DNA of 64,000 nt, from assembly GCA_944323155.1 (NCBI GenBank), contig CALURL010000001.1, positions 1-64,000 on the forward strand. The letters run 5' to 3'. Below, piece by piece: positions 33,632-41,492 of the stretch (position 1 is the stretch's first letter; each line of letters opens with the position of its first letter). The DNA comes from Candidatus Gastranaerophilales bacterium (GTDB lineage: Bacteria > Cyanobacteriota > Vampirovibrionia > Gastranaerophilales > Gastranaerophilaceae). The notes under the pieces were generated by a model. It had not been told where the DNA came from and made no database searches. It saw only the letters and a list, made by a program, of their open reading frames with translations. Position numbers and translations under genes: made by a program.

Positions 33632-36601
33632 ATGGTTGATAATAAACTTTTTGATATAGATTTTTCTTTCAAAAAAAATAATGTAGATGAATTATTTTTT
33701 AACCTTTCTGAAAATCCAGAAGGATTTAAAAATAAAGATTTTCGCTATACATTGAGTTTAATATATCAGACTGTTGAGGATGAGTTTGCTGGTGTTTTCT
33801 TAAGCCCGCATACTCCTGCAAGAAATACAAACTTTTTTCTTGTTAATAATAATGACAAATTATCTTTTTTTGTTACTCCTACTAATAATTTTGAGTATTA
33901 CTTAAAGTCAAAAGGTTCGCTTTTTAGATTTAAATCTCAAGTTCTCGGCAATGAAGTCGGTTATGCTATGAGTCTTGACCTTGTTATGGATTATTTTGGC
34001 GGGTTTGGAAACATTATTGATATAGAGGCTCTGACCCCGACTTTTATATATATGAACAAGCTTACATATTTTGTTATGAAGCTTATTGAAAAACTTTATT
34101 TTATTCCTACTGTTAAGAAAAAAAATCAGATGTTCAAAATTGTTTATGAACCGATTATTAATTCACAACAGTTGGCTCGAATTATCAATCAGTTTGAAGA
34201 AAATATGCCAGAAAATCTTTTTATACAAGGCGATATACCTAAAAATTTTGTCACGGATTTTATTTACAACTATTTGAACTATGTTATATATAAATTTTTA
34301 GGAATTAAGGCTTATAAGTTCAAGGATGTGAAATCTGGCACTTATATGATAAAAGATTTGGAACAGCGTTCTGTAATGCGCGGAGTAGATATTGCAGAGA
34401 ACTTTTCACAGTGGTTTGACGAACTGTATCTTGGTAAATACGATGTTATTCCGTTCTTTAAAATTGACAGAATTGAGGATGAATTATTTAGACTTAAGGT
34501 TCATATCAAAAATAGAAAAACCGGTGAAGATGTTCTAATTGATAAGCTTTATACCGATGAAGAAGTTTTTGGCGCAAGTTCTTCTGATATTGCGCGAATT
34601 GTTGAAAAACAATTGAATTATGCAACGCGTTATATGCCGGAACTTGAGGAACTTTTTGAAGATGAAGATAAGCTTGCTCTTGATTTGAACTTGAATGAAA
34701 TTTATAAGATAATTACTCAAACTGCCTATTATCTTCAAAAAGCACAGATTGATGTTGTTCTGCCGCCTGAACTTGTTAATATTGTTGTTCCCCGTGCTTC
34801 AATTAATGCAAAAGTCAAAGCGTCCAGATCTAAAGAATTAACTGATATTTTCAATAATACATCAGCTTCTAAAATTTCACTTGATGATATTATGGATTTC
34901 TCTTATGAAATTGCTATTGGAAATGATAAATTATCAATTGAAGAATTCAATAAACTTGTTGAAGGGCATAACGGGCTTATCAAGTATAAAAATAAATATG
35001 TTCTTATTGATCAGGACGACACTAAAAAATTGTTCGAACAAATTGCTAAAGCAAACTTTAAATCTATGTCACGTATGGAATTAATTCATGCAGCGATGTC
35101 AGGTCAAATTGACCAGTATGATTTTGACTATGATGATGCTTTTGCAAAAATTATTCAGGATTTCAATAAGCCTGTGGAAGTTACTCCGCCTGCCCAATTA
35201 AAAGGAGAGTTAAGACCATATCAAATGACTGGTCTCAAATGGCTTTGGACGAATATTTCAAAAGGTTTTGGCGCTTGTATGGCTGATGATATGGGATTAG
35301 GTAAAACAATTCAGGTTATTAGTCTTATCTTAAAAATGAAAGAGGAAGGAAAACTTGATAAACCTGTTCTTGTAATTTGCCCGACAACGCTTATGGGGAA
35401 CTGGATGAAGGAATTACAAATGTTTGCGCCTTCTTTAGATGCTGTTATCTACCATGGCGCAGAAAGAAAGCTTGATATTAAACATGATGTAATCCTTACT
35501 ACTTATGCAATTATGAGGATTGATGTTGAAGAGTTGAAAAAGCACGTATGGGGAATGATTATTGTTGATGAAGCTCAGAATATAAAAAATCCTGATACAG
35601 CCCAGACTCTTGCAATTAAAATGTTAAAATCTGATACAAAAATTGCAATGACAGGTACGCCTGTGGAAAATAGATTAACTGAATTGTGGAGTATATTTGA
35701 TTTTATTAACCACGGTTACCTTGGAACCCTTAAAGAATTTCAAAAAAGCTATGCAATTCCAATAGAAAGATTTAAAGAAAACTCTCGAGCAGCAAAATTG
35801 AAAATGTCTGTTTCTCCATTTGTTTTAAGACGTTTGAAAACAGATAAGCATGTAATTTCAGATCTTCCTGAAAAAATGGTAATTAATGATTACTGTTATC
35901 TATCTAAACCTCAAGCTGTTCTATATGAAAAAACATTAAATGAAATGATGGATAAAATTTCGGGATTCACTGGTATAAATAGACGCGGTAATATTTTCAA
36001 ACTTATTACAGCGCTTAAGCAGATTTGTAACCATCCTTATCAGTTCTTAAAGGGCGGTGAGATGAGTAAAGAGCTTTCCGGCAAAATGGACAAATGTATT
36101 TCTACTGTGCAAAGTATTCTTGACAATGGTGAAAAAACGCTTATATTTACCCAGTATAAAGAAATGGGTGATATATTATGCAAAGTTCTTGCAGATGAGT
36201 GTAATACGGAACCTTTGTTCTTCCATGGCTCATTAACTGTTCCGCAGCGTGAAGATTTGATTAATAAATTCCAGAACGAAGATGATTATAAAGTTATGAT
36301 ACTTTCACTGAAAGCAGGCGGTACAGGTTTGAACTTAACGAGTGCAACAAACGTAATTCATTATGATTTGTGGTGGAACCCTGCTGTTGAGGATCAAGCA
36401 ACTGATAGAACTTACCGTATAGGACAGGATAAGAATGTAATGGTTCATAGAATGATTACGCTTGGTACATTTGAAGAAAAAATTGACGAAATGTTAAAAG
36501 CCAAAAAAGAACTTGCTGACTTGGCTGTTTACGAAGGTGAAAAGATTATTACAGAGCTTTCTGACGAAGAAATTTATCAAATCTTTACTCTGTCAGCCTA
36601 A
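33632..36601 (+). CDS. SNF2-family DNA-dependent ATPase (DEAD/DEAH-type), 989 aa
   Basis: A long bacterial Swi2/Snf2 ATPase. The first about 520 residues have no recognised motif and probably hold a large helical/beta accessory domain. The ATPase core follows: MADDMGLGKTIQ (motif I, near 550), VDEAQNIKN (motif II DEAQ, near 645), MTGTPVENR (motif III), then the helicase C-domain with LIFTQYKEM, SLKAGGTGLNLTSA and QATDRTYRIGQ. It moves along double-stranded DNA without unwinding. The role in bacteria is generally unclear (RapA-like recycling or chromosome or defence roles). No methylase or restriction genes lie nearby. ATG with an AGGA site. Confidence 0.93.
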   Translation: MVDNKLFDIDFSFKKNNVDELFFNLSENPEGFKNKDFRYTLSLIYQTVEDEFAGVFLSPHTPARNTNFFLVNNNDKLSFFVTPTNNFEYYLKSKGSLFRFKSQVLGNEVGYAMSLDLVMDYFGGFGNIIDIEALTPTFIYMNKLTYFVMKLIEKLYFIPTVKKKNQMFKIVYEPIINSQQLARIINQFEENMPENLFIQGDIPKNFVTDFIYNYLNYVIYKFLGIKAYKFKDVKSGTYMIKDLEQRSVMRGVDIAENFSQWFDELYLGKYDVIPFFKIDRIEDELFRLKVHIKNRKTGEDVLIDKLYTDEEVFGASSSDIARIVEKQLNYATRYMPELEELFEDEDKLALDLNLNEIYKIITQTAYYLQKAQIDVVLPPELVNIVVPRASINAKVKASRSKELTDIFNNTSASKISLDDIMDFSYEIAIGNDKLSIEEFNKLVEGHNGLIKYKNKYVLIDQDDTKKLFEQIAKANFKSMSRMELIHAAMSGQIDQYDFDYDDAFAKIIQDFNKPVEVTPPAQLKGELRPYQMTGLKWLWTNISKGFGACMADDMGLGKTIQVISLILKMKEEGKLDKPVLVICPTTLMGNWMKELQMFAPSLDAVIYHGAERKLDIKHDVILTTYAIMRIDVEELKKHVWGMIIVDEAQNIKNPDTAQTLAIKMLKSDTKIAMTGTPVENRLTELWSIFDFINHGYLGTLKEFQKSYAIPIERFKENSRAAKLKMSVSPFVLRRLKTDKHVISDLPEKMVINDYCYLSKPQAVLYEKTLNEMMDKISGFTGINRRGNIFKLITALKQICNHPYQFLKGGEMSKELSGKMDKCISTVQSILDNGEKTLIFTQYKEMGDILCKVLADECNTEPLFFHGSLTVPQREDLINKFQNEDDYKVMILSLKAGGTGLNLTSATNVIHYDLWWNPAVEDQATDRTYRIGQDKNVMVHRMITLGTFEEKIDEMLKAKKELADLAVYEGEKIITELSDEEIYQIFTLSA

Positions 36602-36608
36602 ATCTGAA

Positions 36609-37406
36609 TTATTCAAATTTCCCTATTGTGTAATTTTCTGTTTCTATAAGTTTGTCATGTGATAATACATATTCTAAATTTCCTGTCTCATCAGAATTTG
36701 ACCAGGGCTTTTGGGCTGTGTATCCTATCGTAAAATAATCATGTCCTATCTGATTTGGGCCTTTTTTTCCATTTGTATCTATACCTATATAGCCGCATGT
36801 TATTCCTGTCTCGTATTTACCTTTGTAACCTGTTGGGCTGGAGTCATCTTTAATATAATTTCCATTTGAATCTACTTCAGGTTGAAAAAATGTGTATGTG
36901 CAGCTTCCGTTTTGTACTTGAGAAACTATTGATATAAAACTTCCATCTGCAAGGACTGCTCTATTCCAATTTTGCATTTCAACTATATCGGTATTGCCAT
37001 GTCCGTCATTTTTTTTCTTAGCCTTTTTGACCTGGTATGTTCCACCGCAATTATTGAAATTTTTATATGTACAAACATCTGTTGCATTTAAAACAGTTGC
37101 TAATTCTTTTAGTAGGTCATCAGCATTGTCATGATATGTCCAAAAATATTCATAATTACCTACTATTCCATTTTGGGAATTCCACATATAGACTGCATTT
37201 GTAACTGTACTATAACTTTTTTTAGCCGCAGTAATCAGAACTTTTTCTCTATAATTTGCAATAAGCGTTGGCAATGTTAACGCCGCAACAACTCCTATAA
37301 TCCCTAGTGTAATTAAAACTTCAGCAAGTGTAAAAGCCCTTAACCCCCTGTAATTTAAGCAACTTGCGGGGGGGGGGGCAAGCCGCGCATTTTTATTTTT
37401 AAGCAT
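36609..37406 (-). CDS. Prepilin-like protein with phase-variable C tract (copy 3, reads ON)
   Basis: 265 aa. ATG 37406 follows AGGAGG at 5 nt. Ten codons on comes C11 in the coding strand (37368-37378 on the plus strand read G11), encoding Ala-Pro-Pro-Pro, then RA|FTLAEVLITLGIIGVVAAL and a globular part with TNGKKGPNQIGHDYF. Removing one C leads to TAA within about 12 nt; adding one leads to TGA after about 16 codons. The tract and the flank CAAGCCGCG match those at copy 2 but in reverse relative to the gene. A Cys pair lies in the globular part. It has a promoter TTGACA-N17-AATAAT. Confidence 0.87.
   Translation of the reverse strand: MLKNKNARLAPPPASCLNYRGLRAFTLAEVLITLGIIGVVAALTLPTLIANYREKVLITAAKKSYSTVTNAVYMWNSQNGIVGNYEYFWTYHDNADDLLKELATVLNATDVCTYKNFNNCGGTYQVKKAKKKNDGHGNTDIVEMQNWNRAVLADGSFISIVSQVQNGSCTYTFFQPEVDSNGNYIKDDSSPTGYKGKYETGITCGYIGIDTNGKKGPNQIGHDYFTIGYTAQKPWSNSDETGNLEYVLSHDKLIETENYTIGKFE
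37368..37378 (-). repeat. C11 (G11 on plus strand) homopolymer, candidate contingency tract
   Basis: Flanked on the plus strand by CTTGC and CAAG, a small inverted pair. Eleven is in frame; 10 and 12 stop. Confidence 0.8.
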
Positions 37407-37425
37407 TTTTGCCTCCTTTTCTATT

Positions 37426-37454
37426 ATTATTTAGTATTTTTGCTTATTTGTCAA
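37426..37454 (-). promoter_or_regulatory. Promoter of copy-3 pilin
   Basis: On the minus strand TTGACA (37449-37454), 17 nt, AATAAT (37426-37431), then AGGAGG and ATG at 37406. Confidence 0.75.
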
Positions 37455-37468
37455 GACTTAGGCAGGGC

Positions 37469-37496
37469 TTGAAATTTTTTTTATTTAGGTTATAAT
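37469..37496 (+). promoter_or_regulatory. Promoter of rpsU
   Basis: TTGAAA (37469-37474), 16 nt, TATAAT (37491-37496). It is divergent from the pilin promoter; the rpsU ATG lies 48 nt on. Confidence 0.75.
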
Positions 37497-37543
37497 AACT
37501 TATATAATGTACACAATTGCTAATAAAGGTGGTGAAAATATAA

Positions 37544-37717
37544 ATGGCAGAAGTTAAAGTTGGCGAAAACGAATCAATTGAAAGCGCTTTGCGTCGTTTC
37601 AAGAAAAAAATTCAAAAAGCCGGTATTCTTTCTGAAGTTAAAAAACGTGAAAGATACGAAAAACCAAGTGTTAAAAGAAAACGTAAATCTGAAGCTGCTC
37701 GTAAAAGAAAAGTCTAA
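37544..37717 (+). CDS. rpsU: 30S ribosomal protein S21
   Basis: 57 aa, highly basic. The N-terminus runs [18 protein letters not shown], typical of S21, with a lysine/arginine-rich C-terminal tail ([15 protein letters not shown]). S21 lies next to the anti-Shine-Dalgarno end of 16S rRNA and helps start translation. It has its own promoter, an AGGTGG site, and a terminator 16 nt after the stop, so it is a single-gene unit. Confidence 0.93.
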   Translation: MAEVKVGENESIESALRRFKKKIQKAGILSEVKKRERYEKPSVKRKRKSEAARKRKV

Positions 37718-37732
37718 GATTTAAAATATATT

Positions 37733-37759
37733 AAAAAATCCGTTAATAGCGGATTTTTT
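37733..37759 (+). terminator. Terminator of rpsU
   Basis: A 10-bp stem AAAAAATCCG / CGGATTTTTT with a 7-nt loop. Confidence 0.9.
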
Positions 37760-37780
37760 GTTATGTATACTTATTAAGTA

Positions 37781-37805
37781 AAAAGGCTCTTTATTAGAGC
37801 CTTTT
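37781..37805. terminator. Terminator of the DUF2229 gene (bidirectional)
   Basis: A 10-bp stem AAAAGGCTCT / AGAGCCTTTT with loop TTATT, between the convergent rpsU and 37808 genes. Confidence 0.85.
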
Positions 37806-37807
37806 TA

Positions 37808-38890
37808 TTATTGTTTAGTTTCAATATAATTTGTATTTGGTATATATGAGCTTTCACTATTTATTTCGATTTTATTAATAATTTTTGCGCGTTTTTTGCG
37901 GAACAACATATCAACAAATGCTTCCAAACGTGTTATAAATCCAGCTTCGCCTGTTTGTTCGTCAATTGTAAGATTAAGAAGCGGTTTGTTAAAACGTTTA
38001 GCCCTTCTTGTAATTCTTTCTATCATAAGTGAATCAGGACCGCAGCCAAAGGCAGTAACAGTAATTAAACCGTCGATTTTATTGTCTTTTAGATAATGCC
38101 CTGCAGCACCAGTCATTTCATGTTCATTTGCCCAGTATTTGTCCTGACCTAGAGCTTTTATACCATCATCCATCTGCTCATCTGATAGTTGAAGTGCTGA
38201 ATAGACCTTTACATCCATTGCTTCAAGCTTATCAAATATTTTCATAGAAGTTCTTTCATCAAAAATGTTATAACCATGAGAGATTAAAGCTATAGATATT
38301 GGATATTCTTTAGTTTGGCTTTCAATGAATACCTTTCCCTGAAGAGCGTAATTCATAGCTTTTTTATAGTTCATTCCGGATTTTGACATTATATGAAAGT
38401 TGTTATAAGTTCTCCAGCCGGCTTTAGAAGCTTTTTTTATTTTTTCCATATCAGTAATTCCAAACGGAGCGACTGCTTCTGCTAAAAATTCATACAAACC
38501 TTGATTTTTTTCTGATTTATCCAGAGTTGCCTCGATGATTGTAAAATCTTTTTTTACAACATTTCTAACTAAATCCGGAAGTCCTCTTATTTTTGAGCAG
38601 TTATAAATTTTAGGAGCAATAGATTGTATTGATGGAACGAAAATTTTATCAATACCTTTATCAATAAGATTAAGAACATGGCCTATAAAAACTTTTATGG
38701 GCAGACAAGTCTCAGTAACTACTAAAGAGGCACCTTTTGACATTGTTTGTTTTGTTGTAATGTCTGATAAAACAATCTTAATTCCTAAATCAGTAAAAAA
38801 TCCGTAATAAAACGGATAGTTATGATAAAACGACATTGCGCGTGGAATGCCGATTACCATATCATTATTTTTTGTATTTGTATTTTCCAC
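37808..38890 (-). CDS. Acyl-CoA dehydratase activase-related protein (DUF2229), 360 aa
   Basis: Second member of the family in this window. It has VIGIPRAMSFYHNYPFYYGF at the start, a CLPIK cysteine near residue 62, NCSK near 93, and the C-terminal DEQTGEAGFITRLEAFVDM also present in the relative at 14452. It lacks the second CCxxxExxxC cluster, having only single cysteines, so cluster binding may differ. These proteins relate to the 2-hydroxyglutaryl-CoA dehydratase component families; partners unknown. It is a single-gene unit. Confidence 0.8.
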   Translation of the reverse strand: MENTNTKNNDMVIGIPRAMSFYHNYPFYYGFFTDLGIKIVLSDITTKQTMSKGASLVVTETCLPIKVFIGHVLNLIDKGIDKIFVPSIQSIAPKIYNCSKIRGLPDLVRNVVKKDFTIIEATLDKSEKNQGLYEFLAEAVAPFGITDMEKIKKASKAGWRTYNNFHIMSKSGMNYKKAMNYALQGKVFIESQTKEYPISIALISHGYNIFDERTSMKIFDKLEAMDVKVYSALQLSDEQMDDGIKALGQDKYWANEHEMTGAAGHYLKDNKIDGLITVTAFGCGPDSLMIERITRRAKRFNKPLLNLTIDEQTGEAGFITRLEAFVDMLFRKKRAKIINKIEINSESSYIPNTNYIETKQ

Positions 38891-39036
38891 TTTATCCCCT
38901 TTGTTCCGTTATGGGTAACTGTTTTTATTACTACCGTTATAATAATTCAAAATTAAAATTTTTTCTACTTTTTAATATAAATTTTAATAAATATTTATGA
39001 TTTTGTTGTAAAATATTTCTAAAAGAGGGTTAGAAA

Positions 39037-39783
39037 TTGCCGCATTTTTTTATAAGTTCAAAAGATATAAATAATGACAAAATTGTGATATCTGACAAAG
39101 ATAATTATCAGCATATTGCAAAATCTTTGCGTATAAAAAAAGGTGAAAATCTTTTATTAATTGACGAAAATCAAATTCAATATGAAACTGTTGTTATAGA
39201 AGTTACAAGTAAAGAGGTGACAGTTAATATTGAAAATTCTTATAAATCTAATAGAAATCTTGATTTTGGATTATATCTTGCGCAAAGCCCGCTCAGGAGT
39301 GACGCTCAGTCAATTGTCATTGAAAAAGCTACTGAACTCGGTGCCAAAGGCGTATATCCCGTTATTACTGATAATTGTGCTCTTAATAAAAGTGTTGTTG
39401 AAAAGAAAATCCCTAAATGGCAGAGAATTATGTATGAAGCATCTAAACAGTGTGAAAGAGCGATTGTTCCTACCTGTTTTGAAATCTCTTCATTAAAGGA
39501 TTTATGCCGCACAAATAAGTTTGATAAAATAATTGCATTTTGTGAACGTAAGACGGACTTGACATTAAAGCAGTTTGTGGCTTATAATCCTATATTACCG
39601 GGTGAAAATGTTTTAGTAATTATTGGTCCGGAGGGCGGATTTTCTGACGAAGAATTTAAATTTTTTGAAAATAATAAAATTCCTATGTTAACTTTAGGAA
39701 ATTTAATATTGAAGGCTGAAACTGCTGTTATTGTCGCTTTAGGAAATATTATTTATGAGTTCAACAATTATAGAAAAAATTAA
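39037..39783 (+). CDS. rsmE: 16S rRNA m3U1498 methyltransferase
   Basis: 248 aa. It methylates U1498 of 16S rRNA using SAM, with a SPOUT trefoil-knot fold. The C-terminal knot shows VIIGPEGGFSDEEF and LTLGNLILKAETA, where SAM is bound, and an N-terminal PUA-like domain begins with HFFIS. The start is TTG 39037, as no ATG is near and GAGGG lies upstream. It overlaps the next gene by 29 nt, so both are in one transcript. Confidence 0.92.
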   Translation: MPHFFISSKDINNDKIVISDKDNYQHIAKSLRIKKGENLLLIDENQIQYETVVIEVTSKEVTVNIENSYKSNRNLDFGLYLAQSPLRSDAQSIVIEKATELGAKGVYPVITDNCALNKSVVEKKIPKWQRIMYEASKQCERAIVPTCFEISSLKDLCRTNKFDKIIAFCERKTDLTLKQFVAYNPILPGENVLVIIGPEGGFSDEEFKFFENNKIPMLTLGNLILKAETAVIVALGNIIYEFNNYRKN

Positions 39784-41173
39784 AAACGATACAATATTAA
39801 AGAAAATTACCAAAAATTTTGATAATGATATTTATCTTGTTGGCGGAACTGTTCGCGATTTCTTTATGGATAATGAAAGTACAGATCGTGATATAATTGT
39901 TATGGATGAAGACGCACGTCAGTTTGCCTTGAAACTTTCAGATTTTTTTGATGCGGCTTTTGTTCCGCTTGATGAAGAAAACAAAATTTATCGACTTGTT
40001 CTTCCTGATAAAATCAATTATATCGACATTACTAATCCTATTGAGAACTCTCTTGAAAAAGACCTTATGCGAAGGGATTTAACTATAAATGCAATTGCAG
40101 TGAATATTAGAACAGGCGACATTGTTGATATTTCCGGCGGAATTACTGATATTAAAAATAAACTTATTAATTATGTCAGCGAGTTGAATTTTGTTGATGA
40201 TCCCTTAAGATTGTTGAGAGTTTATCGCTTTCAGGCATTGCTTGGATTTGAACTAGCTCCTGAAACTATTAATGCAGTTTGTAAATATGCTGATTTAATC
40301 AAGAAACCTGCTGTTGAAAGGATTAACTATGAATTGATTAGACTCTTTAATGGTGAATATGCAGATAAAGCTCTTGAAAATATGAATAAAACCTGGATTT
40401 TAGAGGAAATTTTTCCGTTTGTTAACGAGTTGAAGCAAGTTCCTGCTAATTCTCATCATCATTTAGATTTGTTCCATCATTCTATTGAAACCGTAAGGCA
40501 AATTACTAATTTGTACGATTGTGCGGATGATGCTGTTAAAGAACACCTTGACAGAGTTGATTTTGGCGGTCTGCCAAGAATTGCACATTTGAAACTTGCA
40601 GGCTTTATGCATGATATAGGTAAATTCTCAACCTGGACTATTGAGGAAGCTACAGGCAGACACAGGTTTATAAAACATGATGATGTTGGCGCAAAGCTGG
40701 CTGTAAAATTTTTAAAGAAATTAGCTTTTTCGAATAAACAAATTGATTATATTTCTTCGATGATAAAAAATCATATCTATCCCTCTAGTGTAATGCAATC
40801 TCCTCAAATTACAGAAAAAGTTATGATGCGATATGTAAGAAAAATGGATGATAATTCTATTGATGCAATAATTTTGGCCAAAGCTGACAGGCTTTCTGCA
40901 AGAGGCCCTGAAATTACTGAAGCCATTGTTGAAAAGAATTTGAGTGCACTTGATATGCTCTTAAAATTTTATCTTGAGGTGCGTGATACTCTTGAACCTT
41001 TGCCAAAGCTTCTTGATGGAAATGAAGTTATGAAACTATTAAATATAAAACCTTCAAAAAAACTTGGTTGTATCATGAATTTGTTGCATGAGGCTCAAAT
41101 TTCTGGTGACGTAAACACAAAAGAACAAGCTGTTGAATTTGTCAAAGAGCATGCTGATGATATAAAAAATTAG
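39755..41173 (+). CDS. cca: CCA tRNA nucleotidyltransferase with HD domain
   Basis: 472 aa. The N-terminal polymerase-beta-type head has LVGGTVRDFFMD, DRDIIVMD and RRDLTINAIA; the middle neck/body has the LRLLRVYRFQALLGF motif. A C-terminal HD domain has HHSIETVRQI and GFMHDIGK. It adds CCA ends to tRNA; some relatives of this class add poly(A) or split CC- and A-adding roles, which sequence alone does not settle. It starts inside rsmE. Confidence 0.9.
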   Translation: MSSTIIEKIKNDTILKKITKNFDNDIYLVGGTVRDFFMDNESTDRDIIVMDEDARQFALKLSDFFDAAFVPLDEENKIYRLVLPDKINYIDITNPIENSLEKDLMRRDLTINAIAVNIRTGDIVDISGGITDIKNKLINYVSELNFVDDPLRLLRVYRFQALLGFELAPETINAVCKYADLIKKPAVERINYELIRLFNGEYADKALENMNKTWILEEIFPFVNELKQVPANSHHHLDLFHHSIETVRQITNLYDCADDAVKEHLDRVDFGGLPRIAHLKLAGFMHDIGKFSTWTIEEATGRHRFIKHDDVGAKLAVKFLKKLAFSNKQIDYISSMIKNHIYPSSVMQSPQITEKVMMRYVRKMDDNSIDAIILAKADRLSARGPEITEAIVEKNLSALDMLLKFYLEVRDTLEPLPKLLDGNEVMKLLNIKPSKKLGCIMNLLHEAQISGDVNTKEQAVEFVKEHADDIKN

Positions 41174-41492
41174 ATTTAGTTTATATATTATTTAAGTTTT
41201 GCTACATTATTAAGCGTATTTGTTACAATTATTTACAAAAATTTTAAGTTGCTTTTTGTATTTTTAAGTGATTTTCTGCCTAAATAGCGTTGTTTTTTTG
41301 TATATAAACTAAAAATTTCTTTAATATTTTTCTATTTTTAAAAAATAATTCAAAATTTATCCTTAATATATCCTTAACATTTGCATATTTAATGGCAATT
41401 TTTTTTATTCACGACTTTTAAAACAATTGTGTGATTGATATAATAGTTCGTGTAGTTTAAAAACCAGACTTTGTAAAAGAAAATCTTATTTT
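41174..41492 (+). other. AT-rich intergenic region with promoter-like box
   Basis: 319 nt without a gene. A TATAAT box lies at 41439-41444 with a poor -35. I see no terminator hairpin and no RNA gene. It probably carries the promoter of the tandem FxG pair that follows. Confidence 0.5.

Noticed and set aside
6604-37406. Poly-G tracts as plain assembly errors
   Set aside because: Errors alone do not create three long runs at the same position of the same gene family with in-frame length 11; only the exact length at copy 2 may be an error.
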